A DNA stretch of 46,038 nucleotides from a virus, in IMG/VR virus record IMGVR_UViG_3300036780_000230, positions 1 through 46,038 of that record. The stretch is one strand, 5' to 3'. Below, piece after piece: positions 1 through 6,672 of this stretch. A model generated the notes under the pieces. It was not told the origin of the DNA. It was given only the letters and a program-made list of their open reading frames with translations, and ran no database searches. The translations under genes and the position numbers were made by a program. Position 1 is the first letter of the stretch. Every line of letters starts with the position of its first letter.

Positions 1-125
1 AGTGTGGCCATCAGTTGTGCTCCTTGTTGGGTGATGGTGGTGCGCAAGTCGGCGATCAGGCTCGGGCCATTGAGCCAGAACGAGACGATCGTATCGAGTT
101 TCTGGCCGAAAGCGGCGAAGATCAT
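1..125 (-). CDS. Phage protein, cut by the left window edge
   Basis: Only the first 41 or so residues are visible; they begin MIFAAFGQKLDTIVS and run off the edge without a stop. The ATG (complement of 123-125) follows a good ribosome-binding site, GAGGGAC, two bases upstream. It lies downstream of the 383-727 gene in the leftward head block, so it is probably another late gene. Function not recognised. Confidence 0.55.
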   Translation of the reverse strand, partial: MIFAAFGQKLDTIVSFWLNGPSLIADLRTTITQQGAQLMAT

Positions 126-301
126 TTGTCCCTCGGGGTTCAGAGTTCGGCCTCGGCGCGGGTCACGCACTATCCCTTTGAAGAGAAGGCCGGGCGCGTG
201 CTACGGTTCTCGCGGGTTAACGTGCGAGTCGCGGCCTTCCATGCCCGACTTCTCACCCCGACGACCGAGGGACGTTCCTCTGCGTTGGGACCCCATCCAC
301 C

Positions 302-338
302 GGCGGTTCCGTGGGTCTAGTACACCCGCGGAGCCGCC
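302..338. other. 15-bp imperfect inverted repeat in an intergenic gap
   Basis: Positions 302-316 pair with 324-338 around a 7-nt loop. In plus-strand RNA the two non-Watson-Crick positions are G.U wobbles; in minus-strand RNA they are A.C mismatches, so the plus-strand transcript folds better. It sits in the 126-382 gap between two leftward genes. No U-tract follows, so it is not a clear terminator. I see nothing else in this gap. Confidence 0.4.
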
Positions 339-382
339 ATGGTGAATCGGCCACGATCGCATTGTCGACCGGTTGAACCGGT

Positions 383-727
383 TCAGAGTGCCGCCACCAG
401 GTGGTCGGCCTCGGCCCGGGTCACTGGCTGGTCGGTGATCTGCCAGCCTTCGACGACGCCGAACTTGCCGCCGCCCAAGGGGAGCGCAAACCGCTTGCGC
501 GGTCCGCGCCGCGCGTCGTCCTCGGACGGCGTCGCCTCGTGCACCGGCCAGACCTGCAGAAAGCGTTGACTGACGAGGGCGCGCAGATTGGCTGGCTGCA
601 TCGCCATCAACTGCTCGCGGCTGAGCTTGGCGCCGCTGGGAAACAAGGTGCCGTTGGCGGTGAACGGGCGAAACACTTCGCCGCCGCCGAGCCGCTGCGG
701 GTCGACGTTGCCGATTGCCGATTGCAT
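383..727 (-). CDS. Hypothetical phage protein, 114 aa
   Basis: A 114-residue soluble protein starting MQSAIGNVDPQRLGGG, preceded by AAAGGAC eight bases from the ATG. It follows the major capsid gene in the leftward transcript, a position often taken by head-completion or head-tail connector genes, but no family motif is recognisable. Codon use matches its neighbours. The overlapping open frames on the plus strand look like GC-rich shadows. Confidence 0.7.
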   Translation of the reverse strand: MQSAIGNVDPQRLGGGEVFRPFTANGTLFPSGAKLSREQLMAMQPANLRALVSQRFLQVWPVHEATPSEDDARRGPRKRFALPLGGGKFGVVEGWQITDQPVTRAEADHLVAAL

Positions 728-756
728 GACTTGTCCTTTGCTGATCGAAAGACAGA

Positions 757-785
757 ACCGGCGCTCGGTTGGGCCGAGCGCCGGT
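757..785 (-). terminator. 12-bp perfect hairpin after the capsid gene
   Basis: A perfect 12-bp stem (757-768 with 774-785) and a 5-nt loop lie between the capsid stop and the next start. No run of T follows in the leftward direction, so it may be a factor-dependent terminator, a pause, or a 3'-end stabiliser that sets capsid mRNA level rather than a classic intrinsic terminator. Confidence 0.45.
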
Positions 786-853
786 CCTGAGTGGCTTCGA
801 CCATCGGGGGGTACGATGGTCGACCCTCACTCAGCTTCTTGTAGGTGGTGCGT

Positions 854-1846
854 CTACTGGACGATCGCGGAAAAGAAATATCCGAGATCGGTGCCAATCA
901 CTTTCATGTCGAAGGCCATCTCGCCTTCGGTGCGCACAGTATTCGCCCCGCGCAATGGCACCGGGATCTGCAGGATGCGCACGCCGATGTTGTTGAGGCC
1001 GCTCAGACCCTGCCAGGCGAAGATGTAGCCGCCCGACGGGATCATCAGCCCGGCCGCCGGCGCCGAATAGACCAGCAGCGCGTTCTTGCCCATGACGAAG
1101 CTGTAGGAGCCGGCCACGTTCTCGGCCGCGCTATTGTAGACCGCCTTGGAGACGATGACCTCGTCGACGTCGAAGGCGGCGGCGAGCAGCTCCGGGGTGA
1201 TCTTCCGCGCGTCGGCTTGCATCGTGTACTTGATGCGGTCGATGACCAGCGGGTTCTTGCGCAGCGCCTGATAGACCGGCCAGCCGATCACCAGCTTGTT
1301 GGGCTCGTAGCCGGTGTTTTGCAGGATCGTGGTGACCCCGGTGGCGACGTCCGAGAACGGATCGGAGTTGGCGTCGTCGCTCCAGTAGGTCGCCGTGGTG
1401 CTGCCGTTGCCGCTGGTCGCGCCAGTGACGTCATTGCCCCAGATGTTGGTCGTCATGTAGGTCGCCTGGAAGAACCGATCGCGACGGATCAGCAGGCGCT
1501 GCATGATGAACTTGGTGGTCGCCACATCGATGTCGACGGCCGGATCGGCATTGCGCCGGGTCTGGTCGCCAACGTCTTTGTGGAAGGCCCACACGTCGGC
1601 CGAGTAGCTCGAGGTCGACAGGTTGAAGCCGCCGCCGGCGCTCTCGGTCGCGTCGGCCCGCTTCTGCGCCTCGTCGCGAAAGTAGTCGTCCTTGCTGTAG
1701 ACGAAGTACTTGTCGGACTGGTGCGGCACCGGCACCACCGGAAAGATCTTGTCGGCGATGTAATTGGCTTCGTTCTGCAGGTAGGCGGTGCTGATCATCG
1801 TCAGCGCTGCCTGAACGTGGACGTCCGAATAGACTGGTTGCGGCAT
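854..1846 (-). CDS. Major capsid protein
   Basis: A 330-residue protein beginning MPQPVYSDVHVQAALTMIS, with the layout of HK97-fold major capsid proteins of the E-family type: an N-terminal arm, an acidic and aromatic middle, a segment around 'NKLVIGWPVYQALRKNPLVIDRIKY' split here only for description, and a hydrophobic C-terminus with GEMAFDMKVIGTDLGYF. It builds the icosahedral head shell. The gene follows a decoration-protein gene and a scaffold-like gene, the classic head order. Hairpins lie on both sides (1897-1931 upstream, 757-785 downstream), fitting an mRNA that is stabilised for high expression. Assignment rests on size, composition and order, not on a database match. Confidence 0.82.
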   Translation of the reverse strand: MPQPVYSDVHVQAALTMISTAYLQNEANYIADKIFPVVPVPHQSDKYFVYSKDDYFRDEAQKRADATESAGGGFNLSTSSYSADVWAFHKDVGDQTRRNADPAVDIDVATTKFIMQRLLIRRDRFFQATYMTTNIWGNDVTGATSGNGSTTATYWSDDANSDPFSDVATGVTTILQNTGYEPNKLVIGWPVYQALRKNPLVIDRIKYTMQADARKITPELLAAAFDVDEVIVSKAVYNSAAENVAGSYSFVMGKNALLVYSAPAAGLMIPSGGYIFAWQGLSGLNNIGVRILQIPVPLRGANTVRTEGEMAFDMKVIGTDLGYFFSAIVQ

Positions 1847-1896
1847 TGCGCCCGCTCCTGATGAGAAAGCGCGACTCGCGACCGCGGTGGTTTAGA

Positions 1897-1931
1897 GGAA
1901 CGGGGCTGCCTGGCTGCGGCAGCCTCGTTCC
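1897..1931 (-). promoter_or_regulatory. 14-bp hairpin in the capsid gene leader
   Basis: Positions 1897-1910 pair with 1918-1931 with one mismatch around a 7-nt loop, about 50 nt upstream of the capsid ATG. In leftward RNA it would sit at or near the 5' end of a capsid message and could act as a processing or stability element. No promoter hexamers are obvious beside it. Confidence 0.4.
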
Positions 1932-1980
1932 GCATAGGTTCCCTATCAAAATGATGGGTCGAATCGATAGGCGTGGCGCG

Positions 1981-1997
1981 CCTACCAGGACGGTAGG
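1981..1997 (-). terminator. Small hairpin directly after the decoration gene
   Basis: CCTACC and GGTAGG (1981-1986 and 1992-1997) form a 6-bp stem touching the stop codon of the decoration-protein gene. It is weak and has no T-run. Together with the larger hairpin at 1897-1931 it makes the gene gap unusually structured. Confidence 0.3.
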
Positions 1998-2423
1998 TTA
2001 GGGCGTGACGAACCCGCCGCCCGGCACCATGGCGACGGTAAAGACCGTGCCCGCCGTGCCGGCGCTTTCGATCGCAAAGGCGACCGTATGGTTGCTCGAG
2101 GTTGCGGTGATCAAGCGGGCGGAAGTATCGGTCATCAACCCCGCGCCGCGGGTGACGGCCGCACCCGCGACCGCTTTGCTGACGCCGGCAATGCCGACAT
2201 CGGCGGCCTGACCGGCGAGCGGCTTGTTTTGCAGAATGCCGTAGATCGCCTCGCCGCCGCTGTTGGCGAGCACGGTTTTCCGGTCGGTCGAGGCGTAGAG
2301 CTTGACCGCGAGAAACTGGCCGCTGCCGTCGGCGACGACGCCGGAAAGGGCAGCAGTCGGGGAATAGTTCGCTTGCGCTTGCGTCTGCGCACCATCATGG
2401 ATCAGCGGGCCCTCTGTGGCCAT
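1998..2423 (-). CDS. Capsid decoration / head-stabilising protein (DUF2190-like)
   Basis: A 141-residue Ala/Gly/Thr-rich beta-type protein (MATEGPLIHDGAQTQAQANY) ending VFTVAMVPGGGFVTP. Composition, length and place between scaffold and capsid genes fit the DUF2190 or gpD-like cement proteins that trimerise on the outside of the mature head. It likely locks the expanded shell. The fold is inferred from context and pattern; no catalytic residues are expected. Confidence 0.65.
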   Translation of the reverse strand: MATEGPLIHDGAQTQAQANYSPTAALSGVVADGSGQFLAVKLYASTDRKTVLANSGGEAIYGILQNKPLAGQAADVGIAGVSKAVAGAAVTRGAGLMTDTSARLITATSSNHTVAFAIESAGTAGTVFTVAMVPGGGFVTP

Positions 2424-2504
2424 TAGGCGACTCCTTCAAAAACAGGGGTTAGGAGCCGACCGTGGCTGGCAGTCGGGCTTTGATGAAAAGTACGCGCGGA
2501 TGGC

Positions 2505-3293
2505 CTAGGCGGCGACCCGCAGCACCTTGGTCAGGTGCTCGTCGCGCTGCTCGGCGACGAGGTCGGGGTTGTCGGCATAGGCCTTGGCGAACGCTTCGGC
2601 TTCCGACAGCTTCGGATCGGCCTTGCGCAGCTCGGTTGCCTTGCCCTGCAGCTTTTGCATTGCCGTCTGGTTGCCGGTGGCGCCGTCGCCCGATTTGCCG
2701 AACTCGGTGAAGAGGCCGGCGGTCTCGACCTGGTGGACGAGAGCGGTGTTGGTCTTGGCCAGCGTGTCGAGCGCCTTGTCGATCTCGACCCAGGCTTCCG
2801 GCGCCGCCTTGGCGACGGCGGCGAGATGCTTGGCGATGTCGACCGGCAGGTTCAAGGCAACGGCGCGCTTGGTGAAAGTCTCGACCTCGGCGTCGCCGCG
2901 CATTTTGGCGAGCGCCGCGGAGTCGGCCGCGGCCTGCTCGAGCTGCTTGCGCACCGGCTCGGGCAAAGACTCCATCCGCTTCTTGGTCGCTTCCTCGATC
3001 GGGTTTTTGGCGATGTGCGCCGAACGCTCGTCGGGGGTCATGTCGGCGAACTTCTTCTTTTCGTCGCCGCTCATGTCGTTGTCGGGATGGTTCATGAAGG
3101 CGCTGTGCGCCGCCGACATCTTGAGCACCGCATTGAAGCGCTTGCGGTACTTGTTCTCGGCTTCGCCCGCCGCTTTCGCGGTTGCTTCGGCAGTCGCGAG
3201 CGCCGCCTTCGCAGTGGCCAGTTCCGTCGTCTTCGCGTCGAGGTCCTTTTTCACCGCGTCGAGCGCGGCTTTCTCGACAGTCTCAGTCGTCAT
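2505..3293 (-). CDS. Probable internal start giving a 262-aa scaffold
   Basis: Inside the 680-residue frame, an ATG (complement of 3291-3293) beginning MTTETVEKAALDAVKKDLDA has a textbook AAAGGAG eight bases upstream, the strongest Shine-Dalgarno in the gene. The product would be a helical, charged protein with a coiled coil over its first 50 residues, as expected for a scaffold that directs capsid assembly. Nested scaffolds of this kind are known (for example lambda Nu3 within C). With the N-terminal half interrupted by the antisense endonuclease gene, this may be the form that matters. Confidence 0.55.
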   Translation of the reverse strand: MTTETVEKAALDAVKKDLDAKTTELATAKAALATAEATAKAAGEAENKYRKRFNAVLKMSAAHSAFMNHPDNDMSGDEKKKFADMTPDERSAHIAKNPIEEATKKRMESLPEPVRKQLEQAAADSAALAKMRGDAEVETFTKRAVALNLPVDIAKHLAAVAKAAPEAWVEIDKALDTLAKTNTALVHQVETAGLFTEFGKSGDGATGNQTAMQKLQGKATELRKADPKLSEAEAFAKAYADNPDLVAEQRDEHLTKVLRVAA

Positions 3294-4547
3294 GTCGTTT
3301 GCTCCTTTCGTGACAGCACCAGTTGCCGCCGCAGTCGTGCGCGCCGCGACCAGCCCCGCGGCCAGGGCCTTTTCCATTTCCTCGGGGACGATGCCCTGGC
3401 AGTAATCCTTGAACTGCTGAAAGGTCTCCTCGAGGGCGGATTGCTTGTCGGCGAGTTCGTCGTCCGACATGATCGAGCACACCGATTGACGCAGCGCGTC
3501 GACCGACTCGCAAATCTCGGTCAGCATGCCCTGGGCGTATTCGCCGGCCTCGATCGCGGCCTGGGCGTCGTCGAAGTCGATCGCGTCCTGCTTTTTGAGC
3601 CCGAGCAGCTTGGCCAGCATCGCCCCGAGCCCCTTGCGGGCGCGGCTCGACTTCCAGTCGTCCGGGATCTTGTCGCTGGCGCCGAGCGCACGCGCCCGGG
3701 CGATGATGTGGGCCTTGGCTTTGCCCGGATCCTTGGCGCGGCCGAAGCTGTCGATCGCGTTCTGCAGGTCGCTTGCATTGCGAATGGGAAATGAGCCATC
3801 AGGCAATGCCTCTCCACTGGCCGCCGCTTCCTGGCGCTCCTTGTCGGAGAAGTCACGTTTCCAGTAGGGCTCACGATCATGCAATGCGCTATCGATGGCT
3901 GCCAAAACAAGAGCAGGGCTGGAGGGGTTTGCGGTCTTCATTATCAACGCCTCTGCAAATATGGGGATGCTCACAAGGTCAAGCGCACCCGCGCCGGTCC
4001 CCGCATCAACGAGGTAGGCACAGCCACTTGCCGGATCTGCGGCGTCGAGCGCCCCTTTGCCGACTTCCATTCGCGGGGCAATGGCTATGTTCGGACCGAT
4101 TGCAAGTTTTGCGTCAAGATTCGGGCTGACCAGCGTCGAGAGCGCCTTCGTGGTGATCCCAAGGAACGCACACGGCGGCGGATTGGCGAATTCCGTCGCA
4201 AGTACGGCATCACGGTCCAGCAATACGAGATCATGTTTCGCGAACAGGCTGGTTGCTGTTCCCTGTGTTGTCGCCCCGGCGATCCATTCGTCGGCCTTCA
4301 GGTTGACCACGACCATGCCACGGGGCGGGTTCGTGGTCTTCTCTGTCGCCGCTGCAATGGTGCCATCGGATGGCTCGAAGCCCACGTGATCGGCAATCTT
4401 CCGCGCATAGGCGAGTATTTGCTCGCTGCCTGACTTGTGGTTCTCCTCGGGAAGGCGTTTCATCAAAACGATCTTGACGCCGTCGCCGGCGCCGCGGTCG
4501 ACCGAGGCGATTTCATTGACGGTCAGGCGGCGCAGGATCTTCGGCAT
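2505..4547 (-). CDS. Scaffold-like head protein, open through an antisense HNH gene
   Basis: A 680-residue frame starting MPKILRRLTVNEIASVDRGAG, an N-terminus seen in alphaproteobacterial phage head proteins. Residues 1-38 look genuine. Residues 39-223 are the exact antisense of the plus-strand endonuclease gene at 3879-4433. Normal sequence resumes at about residue 224 with DREPYWKRDFSDKERQ and a GRAKDPGKAKAHI segment. The last 260 residues are Ala/Lys/Glu-rich and coiled-coil-like, as in scaffolds. The insertion kept the frame open, so a full-length protein with a 185-residue nonsense insert is possible, but function may rest on the internal start at 3293. It lies just upstream of the decoration and capsid genes. 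Confidence 0.65.
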   Translation of the reverse strand: MPKILRRLTVNEIASVDRGAGDGVKIVLMKRLPEENHKSGSEQILAYARKIADHVGFEPSDGTIAAATEKTTNPPRGMVVVNLKADEWIAGATTQGTATSLFAKHDLVLLDRDAVLATEFANPPPCAFLGITTKALSTLVSPNLDAKLAIGPNIAIAPRMEVGKGALDAADPASGCAYLVDAGTGAGALDLVSIPIFAEALIMKTANPSSPALVLAAIDSALHDREPYWKRDFSDKERQEAAASGEALPDGSFPIRNASDLQNAIDSFGRAKDPGKAKAHIIARARALGASDKIPDDWKSSRARKGLGAMLAKLLGLKKQDAIDFDDAQAAIEAGEYAQGMLTEICESVDALRQSVCSIMSDDELADKQSALEETFQQFKDYCQGIVPEEMEKALAAGLVAARTTAAATGAVTKGANDMTTETVEKAALDAVKKDLDAKTTELATAKAALATAEATAKAAGEAENKYRKRFNAVLKMSAAHSAFMNHPDNDMSGDEKKKFADMTPDERSAHIAKNPIEEATKKRMESLPEPVRKQLEQAAADSAALAKMRGDAEVETFTKRAVALNLPVDIAKHLAAVAKAAPEAWVEIDKALDTLAKTNTALVHQVETAGLFTEFGKSGDGATGNQTAMQKLQGKATELRKADPKLSEAEAFAKAYADNPDLVAEQRDEHLTKVLRVAA
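3879..4433 (+). CDS. Endonuclease VII-type HNH nuclease, nested antisense
   Basis: A 184-residue protein with two Cys-rich N-terminal modules (CAIDGCQNKSRAGGVCGLH and CRICGVERPF), then the endonuclease VII signature: CCSLCCRPG, DHDHATGRVRG and LCRRCNGAIGWL. The four Cys bind zinc and DHDH holds the metal-dependent active site. Family members resolve branched DNA or act as free-standing homing nucleases. It runs opposite to the late genes, wholly inside the scaffold-like gene and in exact codon register with it. Insertion as a mobile homing-type gene is the likely origin. The ribosome-binding site is weak. Confidence 0.85.
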   Translation: MQCAIDGCQNKSRAGGVCGLHYQRLCKYGDAHKVKRTRAGPRINEVGTATCRICGVERPFADFHSRGNGYVRTDCKFCVKIRADQRRERLRGDPKERTRRRIGEFRRKYGITVQQYEIMFREQAGCCSLCCRPGDPFVGLQVDHDHATGRVRGLLCRRCNGAIGWLEAHVIGNLPRIGEYLLAA

Positions 4548-4582
4548 CTGCTAGACTCCAGGCGCTAGTTGGAGAAAGGAAT

Positions 4583-5092
4583 ATGCCGGAGCTGTCCTAT
4601 GCGGAGCTGCGCGACTATCGGCCGCCGGCCGGCTTTGTGGCGGTGTCGTTCGACCTGCCGAATGCCGCGCGCGTCACGACGATCGCGGTGTCGATCGACG
4701 AACTCGACGAATGGCTGCAGCGGATCGACCGCGACCCGGTTTGGGCGCCGGTCAAGACCGACCAAGAGGCCTACGCCGCGTTGCGGGCGGCGATCTTTGA
4801 CGCCGTCGCCGAGCTGCAGCCCGCTCGCTATGACGCGATCGAGGGGCTTGCCGTGTGGCTGGCGCTGCACCACCCGAGCAATGGCGCAGAGTTGCGCGCC
4901 CGCTACCAAACGATGTGCGCCGGCGGGCTATCGCCGCATTTCACGTTCTGTCGCAGCGTGCGCAACCCGGTGATTGTCTCGACCGCGCTGGGTCTCGCCT
5001 TCGCCGACCTGCGCGCCCGCGTTGCCGCAATTTCGGCCGAGATCAGTGATCGCGGCGCAGCAGTATGTCGGTCGTGCCGGGCATCATCGTGA
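4583..5092 (+). CDS. Hypothetical protein on the non-template side of the head block
   Basis: A 169-residue protein beginning MPELSYAELRDYRPPAG with GGAGAAAGGA two bases upstream of the ATG, so this frame is probably real although its neighbours run the other way. It diverges from the scaffold-like gene and overlaps the end of the 5043-5876 gene by 50 nt. Rich in helices; no motif recognised. It could be a late-acquired (moron) gene. Confidence 0.6.
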   Translation: MPELSYAELRDYRPPAGFVAVSFDLPNAARVTTIAVSIDELDEWLQRIDRDPVWAPVKTDQEAYAALRAAIFDAVAELQPARYDAIEGLAVWLALHHPSNGAELRARYQTMCAGGLSPHFTFCRSVRNPVIVSTALGLAFADLRARVAAISAEISDRGAAVCRSCRASS

Positions 5093-5876
5093 GCACGATC
5101 ATCGCCGATTGACCCCCGGTCACGTTGAGCCCGTCGACGCTGTGCAAGGCCATGCCGGAGGCGGTGCCGGCGCGCTGATAGATGACGCCGCCATAGGCGA
5201 CGAGCTGGATCACGTCGTGGGTGATCGGGTCGACGACGCCGCCTTGCGCGACCTGGCCGCCAAGCAATGACCAGCGTTTGCCGGTGGCATCGGGCACGGT
5301 CGCGGCCGGCGGCGCTTGCGGCGACGGATCGTCGTCGGCGCGCCGCGGATCGCCGGACTGTTGCCATTGCCAGGCGCCGTTGATCCAGGCCCACCAATTA
5401 TAGGGATTGCCGGCCTTGACCGGCGTACCGACGACGCTCACCGGGTCGGCGCCTTGCTGCACCAGGCCGAGCCAGCACGATGGCGGCAGCGCGCCCGGCA
5501 GCGGCCAGGGCCCGGCCGGCACTGTCACCGTCGCCGCCTGGGGGAAATAGATGATCCGGCCGCACTCGCTGGGCGCCAGCATATGGGTCGGGTCGGTGAC
5601 GATCTCCGAGACCGCGGTGGCGCCGGGGCAGCGGTTGGCGCCCAACGGGAAGCAATCGATGGTCTTGTTGGCGAGAATGCCCTTCTGCCGAGCCTGCCAG
5701 GCGGTCAGCTGCGCCAGCGTCACGACGATCGGCTGGCCGTCTTGAACAACGCCGAGAGTATCGGTGGCCTTGAGCACGGTCGGCGCCGCCGCCTGGCCGA
5801 GCGGCCACAGCGCTGCGGCCAGGATCGGGGCGAGCAGCACAGCCGCGACGGCAGTCAACGCTGTAGCATTGCGCAT
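5043..5876 (-). CDS. Secreted or membrane-anchored hypothetical protein
   Basis: Starting at MRNATALTAVAAVLLAPILAAALWP, the protein opens with a typical signal peptide or anchor, so it is probably exported. The mature part is about 255 residues, rich in Pro, Trp and Gly (NPYNWWAWINGAWQWQQ), with two Cys pairs suited to disulphides. A GGGGCGAG element precedes this ATG; an upstream ATG at 5891 in the same frame is less well placed. It may be a cell-surface or virion-decoration protein. Function not recognised. Confidence 0.6.
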   Translation of the reverse strand: MRNATALTAVAAVLLAPILAAALWPLGQAAAPTVLKATDTLGVVQDGQPIVVTLAQLTAWQARQKGILANKTIDCFPLGANRCPGATAVSEIVTDPTHMLAPSECGRIIYFPQAATVTVPAGPWPLPGALPPSCWLGLVQQGADPVSVVGTPVKAGNPYNWWAWINGAWQWQQSGDPRRADDDPSPQAPPAATVPDATGKRWSLLGGQVAQGGVVDPITHDVIQLVAYGGVIYQRAGTASGMALHSVDGLNVTGGQSAMIVLTMMPGTTDILLRRDH

Positions 5877-6008
5877 CTGTTCTCGCCCCATCAAACAAAT
5901 TTTGCCTGCAGCGATTGACTTCGCCGACGAGCTGCGCCGCAATGCCGGCTGCGTCGGGGGAGGTGGAGGCGCCGGTTCAGCGAACCGCGCTTCTGCTCTT
6001 TTGCATCT

Positions 6009-6260
6009 TCAGCAGCCCGGGTTTTGCAGCAACCACTCGCGCGGCGAGAGTCGCGGCGGCGGCGGCGGCTTGTCGTCGGGGTGGACCGTGTTGTTGCCAG
6101 TGCTCTGGTTGCGCTCGGAGTTCGCGATCTTATTAAGGGTCGCGGTTTCGCCGCCATGAACCGAGCGATAGAAGCTGCCGATCTGGATCGGGTTGAAGTC
6201 GCACGGCGACTGGGCGAGTGCGGCGCGCACCCGCGGCGGCAGGTTGTCGAAACAGCTCAT
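6009..6260 (-). CDS. Small Pro-rich hypothetical protein
   Basis: About 83 residues from MSCFDNLPPRVRAALAQSPCDF; the C-terminal half has a run of prolines. The frame stays open upstream to 6341, where an alternative start would overlap the previous gene. The motif NLPPRVRAALAQS resembles small phage proteins found near head genes, but no function is assigned. Confidence 0.5.
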   Translation of the reverse strand: MSCFDNLPPRVRAALAQSPCDFNPIQIGSFYRSVHGGETATLNKIANSERNQSTGNNTVHPDDKPPPPPRLSPREWLLQNPGC

Positions 6261-6324
6261 CTTGGCGAGCGCTCTGCTGTCGGGCTTGTCCGCCAGGCCG
6301 AACAGCAGCAGCGGCGCCGGCGGT

Positions 6325-6672
6325 CTAAGTTGCCGGCGCATCGATCAGCCGCCAGCCGGCGCCCCAGTAGGTCTTGATCGCGAACGGCGTGTCGCGCAAC
6401 GCCTTGCGCAGAGCGACAAGGTAGACGGCGATGACATGGCTCTCGGGCGCATCGTCGATCGCGTTTTCGTAGATCAGCCGCATCAACATGTCGTTCGACA
6501 GCGGGTTGGCGCGGGCGCGGTGATGCCACAGCACCTCGAGCAGCTGCCAGACTTTGGGCCTGATGTGCTTGCCGCTGATCGAATGAGCGCCGATGTCGAA
6601 CCAGGGCGCCGGCAGCGTATCGCGGCCGACAGTCAATTCGGTGCCGCAGCGCTCGCACAGCTGCTCGGTCAT
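6325..6672 (-). CDS. Winged-helix DNA-binding protein (OmpR C-terminal type)
   Basis: From MTEQLCERCGTELTVGRD the 115-residue protein begins with a CxxC pair and is followed by a winged helix of the response-regulator effector type: a recognition stretch ENAIDDAPESHVIAVYLVALRKAL and the wing IKTYWGAGWRLI. No receiver domain is present. The start overlaps the stop of the upstream gene by one base (TGATG), showing translational coupling. A transcription-factor fold inside a head operon is unusual; it may regulate late genes or bind phage DNA in packaging. Confidence 0.7.
   Translation of the reverse strand: MTEQLCERCGTELTVGRDTLPAPWFDIGAHSISGKHIRPKVWQLLEVLWHHRARANPLSNDMLMRLIYENAIDDAPESHVIAVYLVALRKALRDTPFAIKTYWGAGWRLIDAPAT

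Noticed and set aside
845-1861. 338-residue plus-strand frame opposite the capsid gene
   Set aside because: Mirror of the capsid codons, Val/Gly/Arg-rich shadow, no start signal.
2535-3794. 419-residue plus-strand frame
   Set aside because: Antisense of the scaffold-like gene in GC-rich DNA; composition is Arg/Gly/Leu shadow type and there is no ribosome-binding site.
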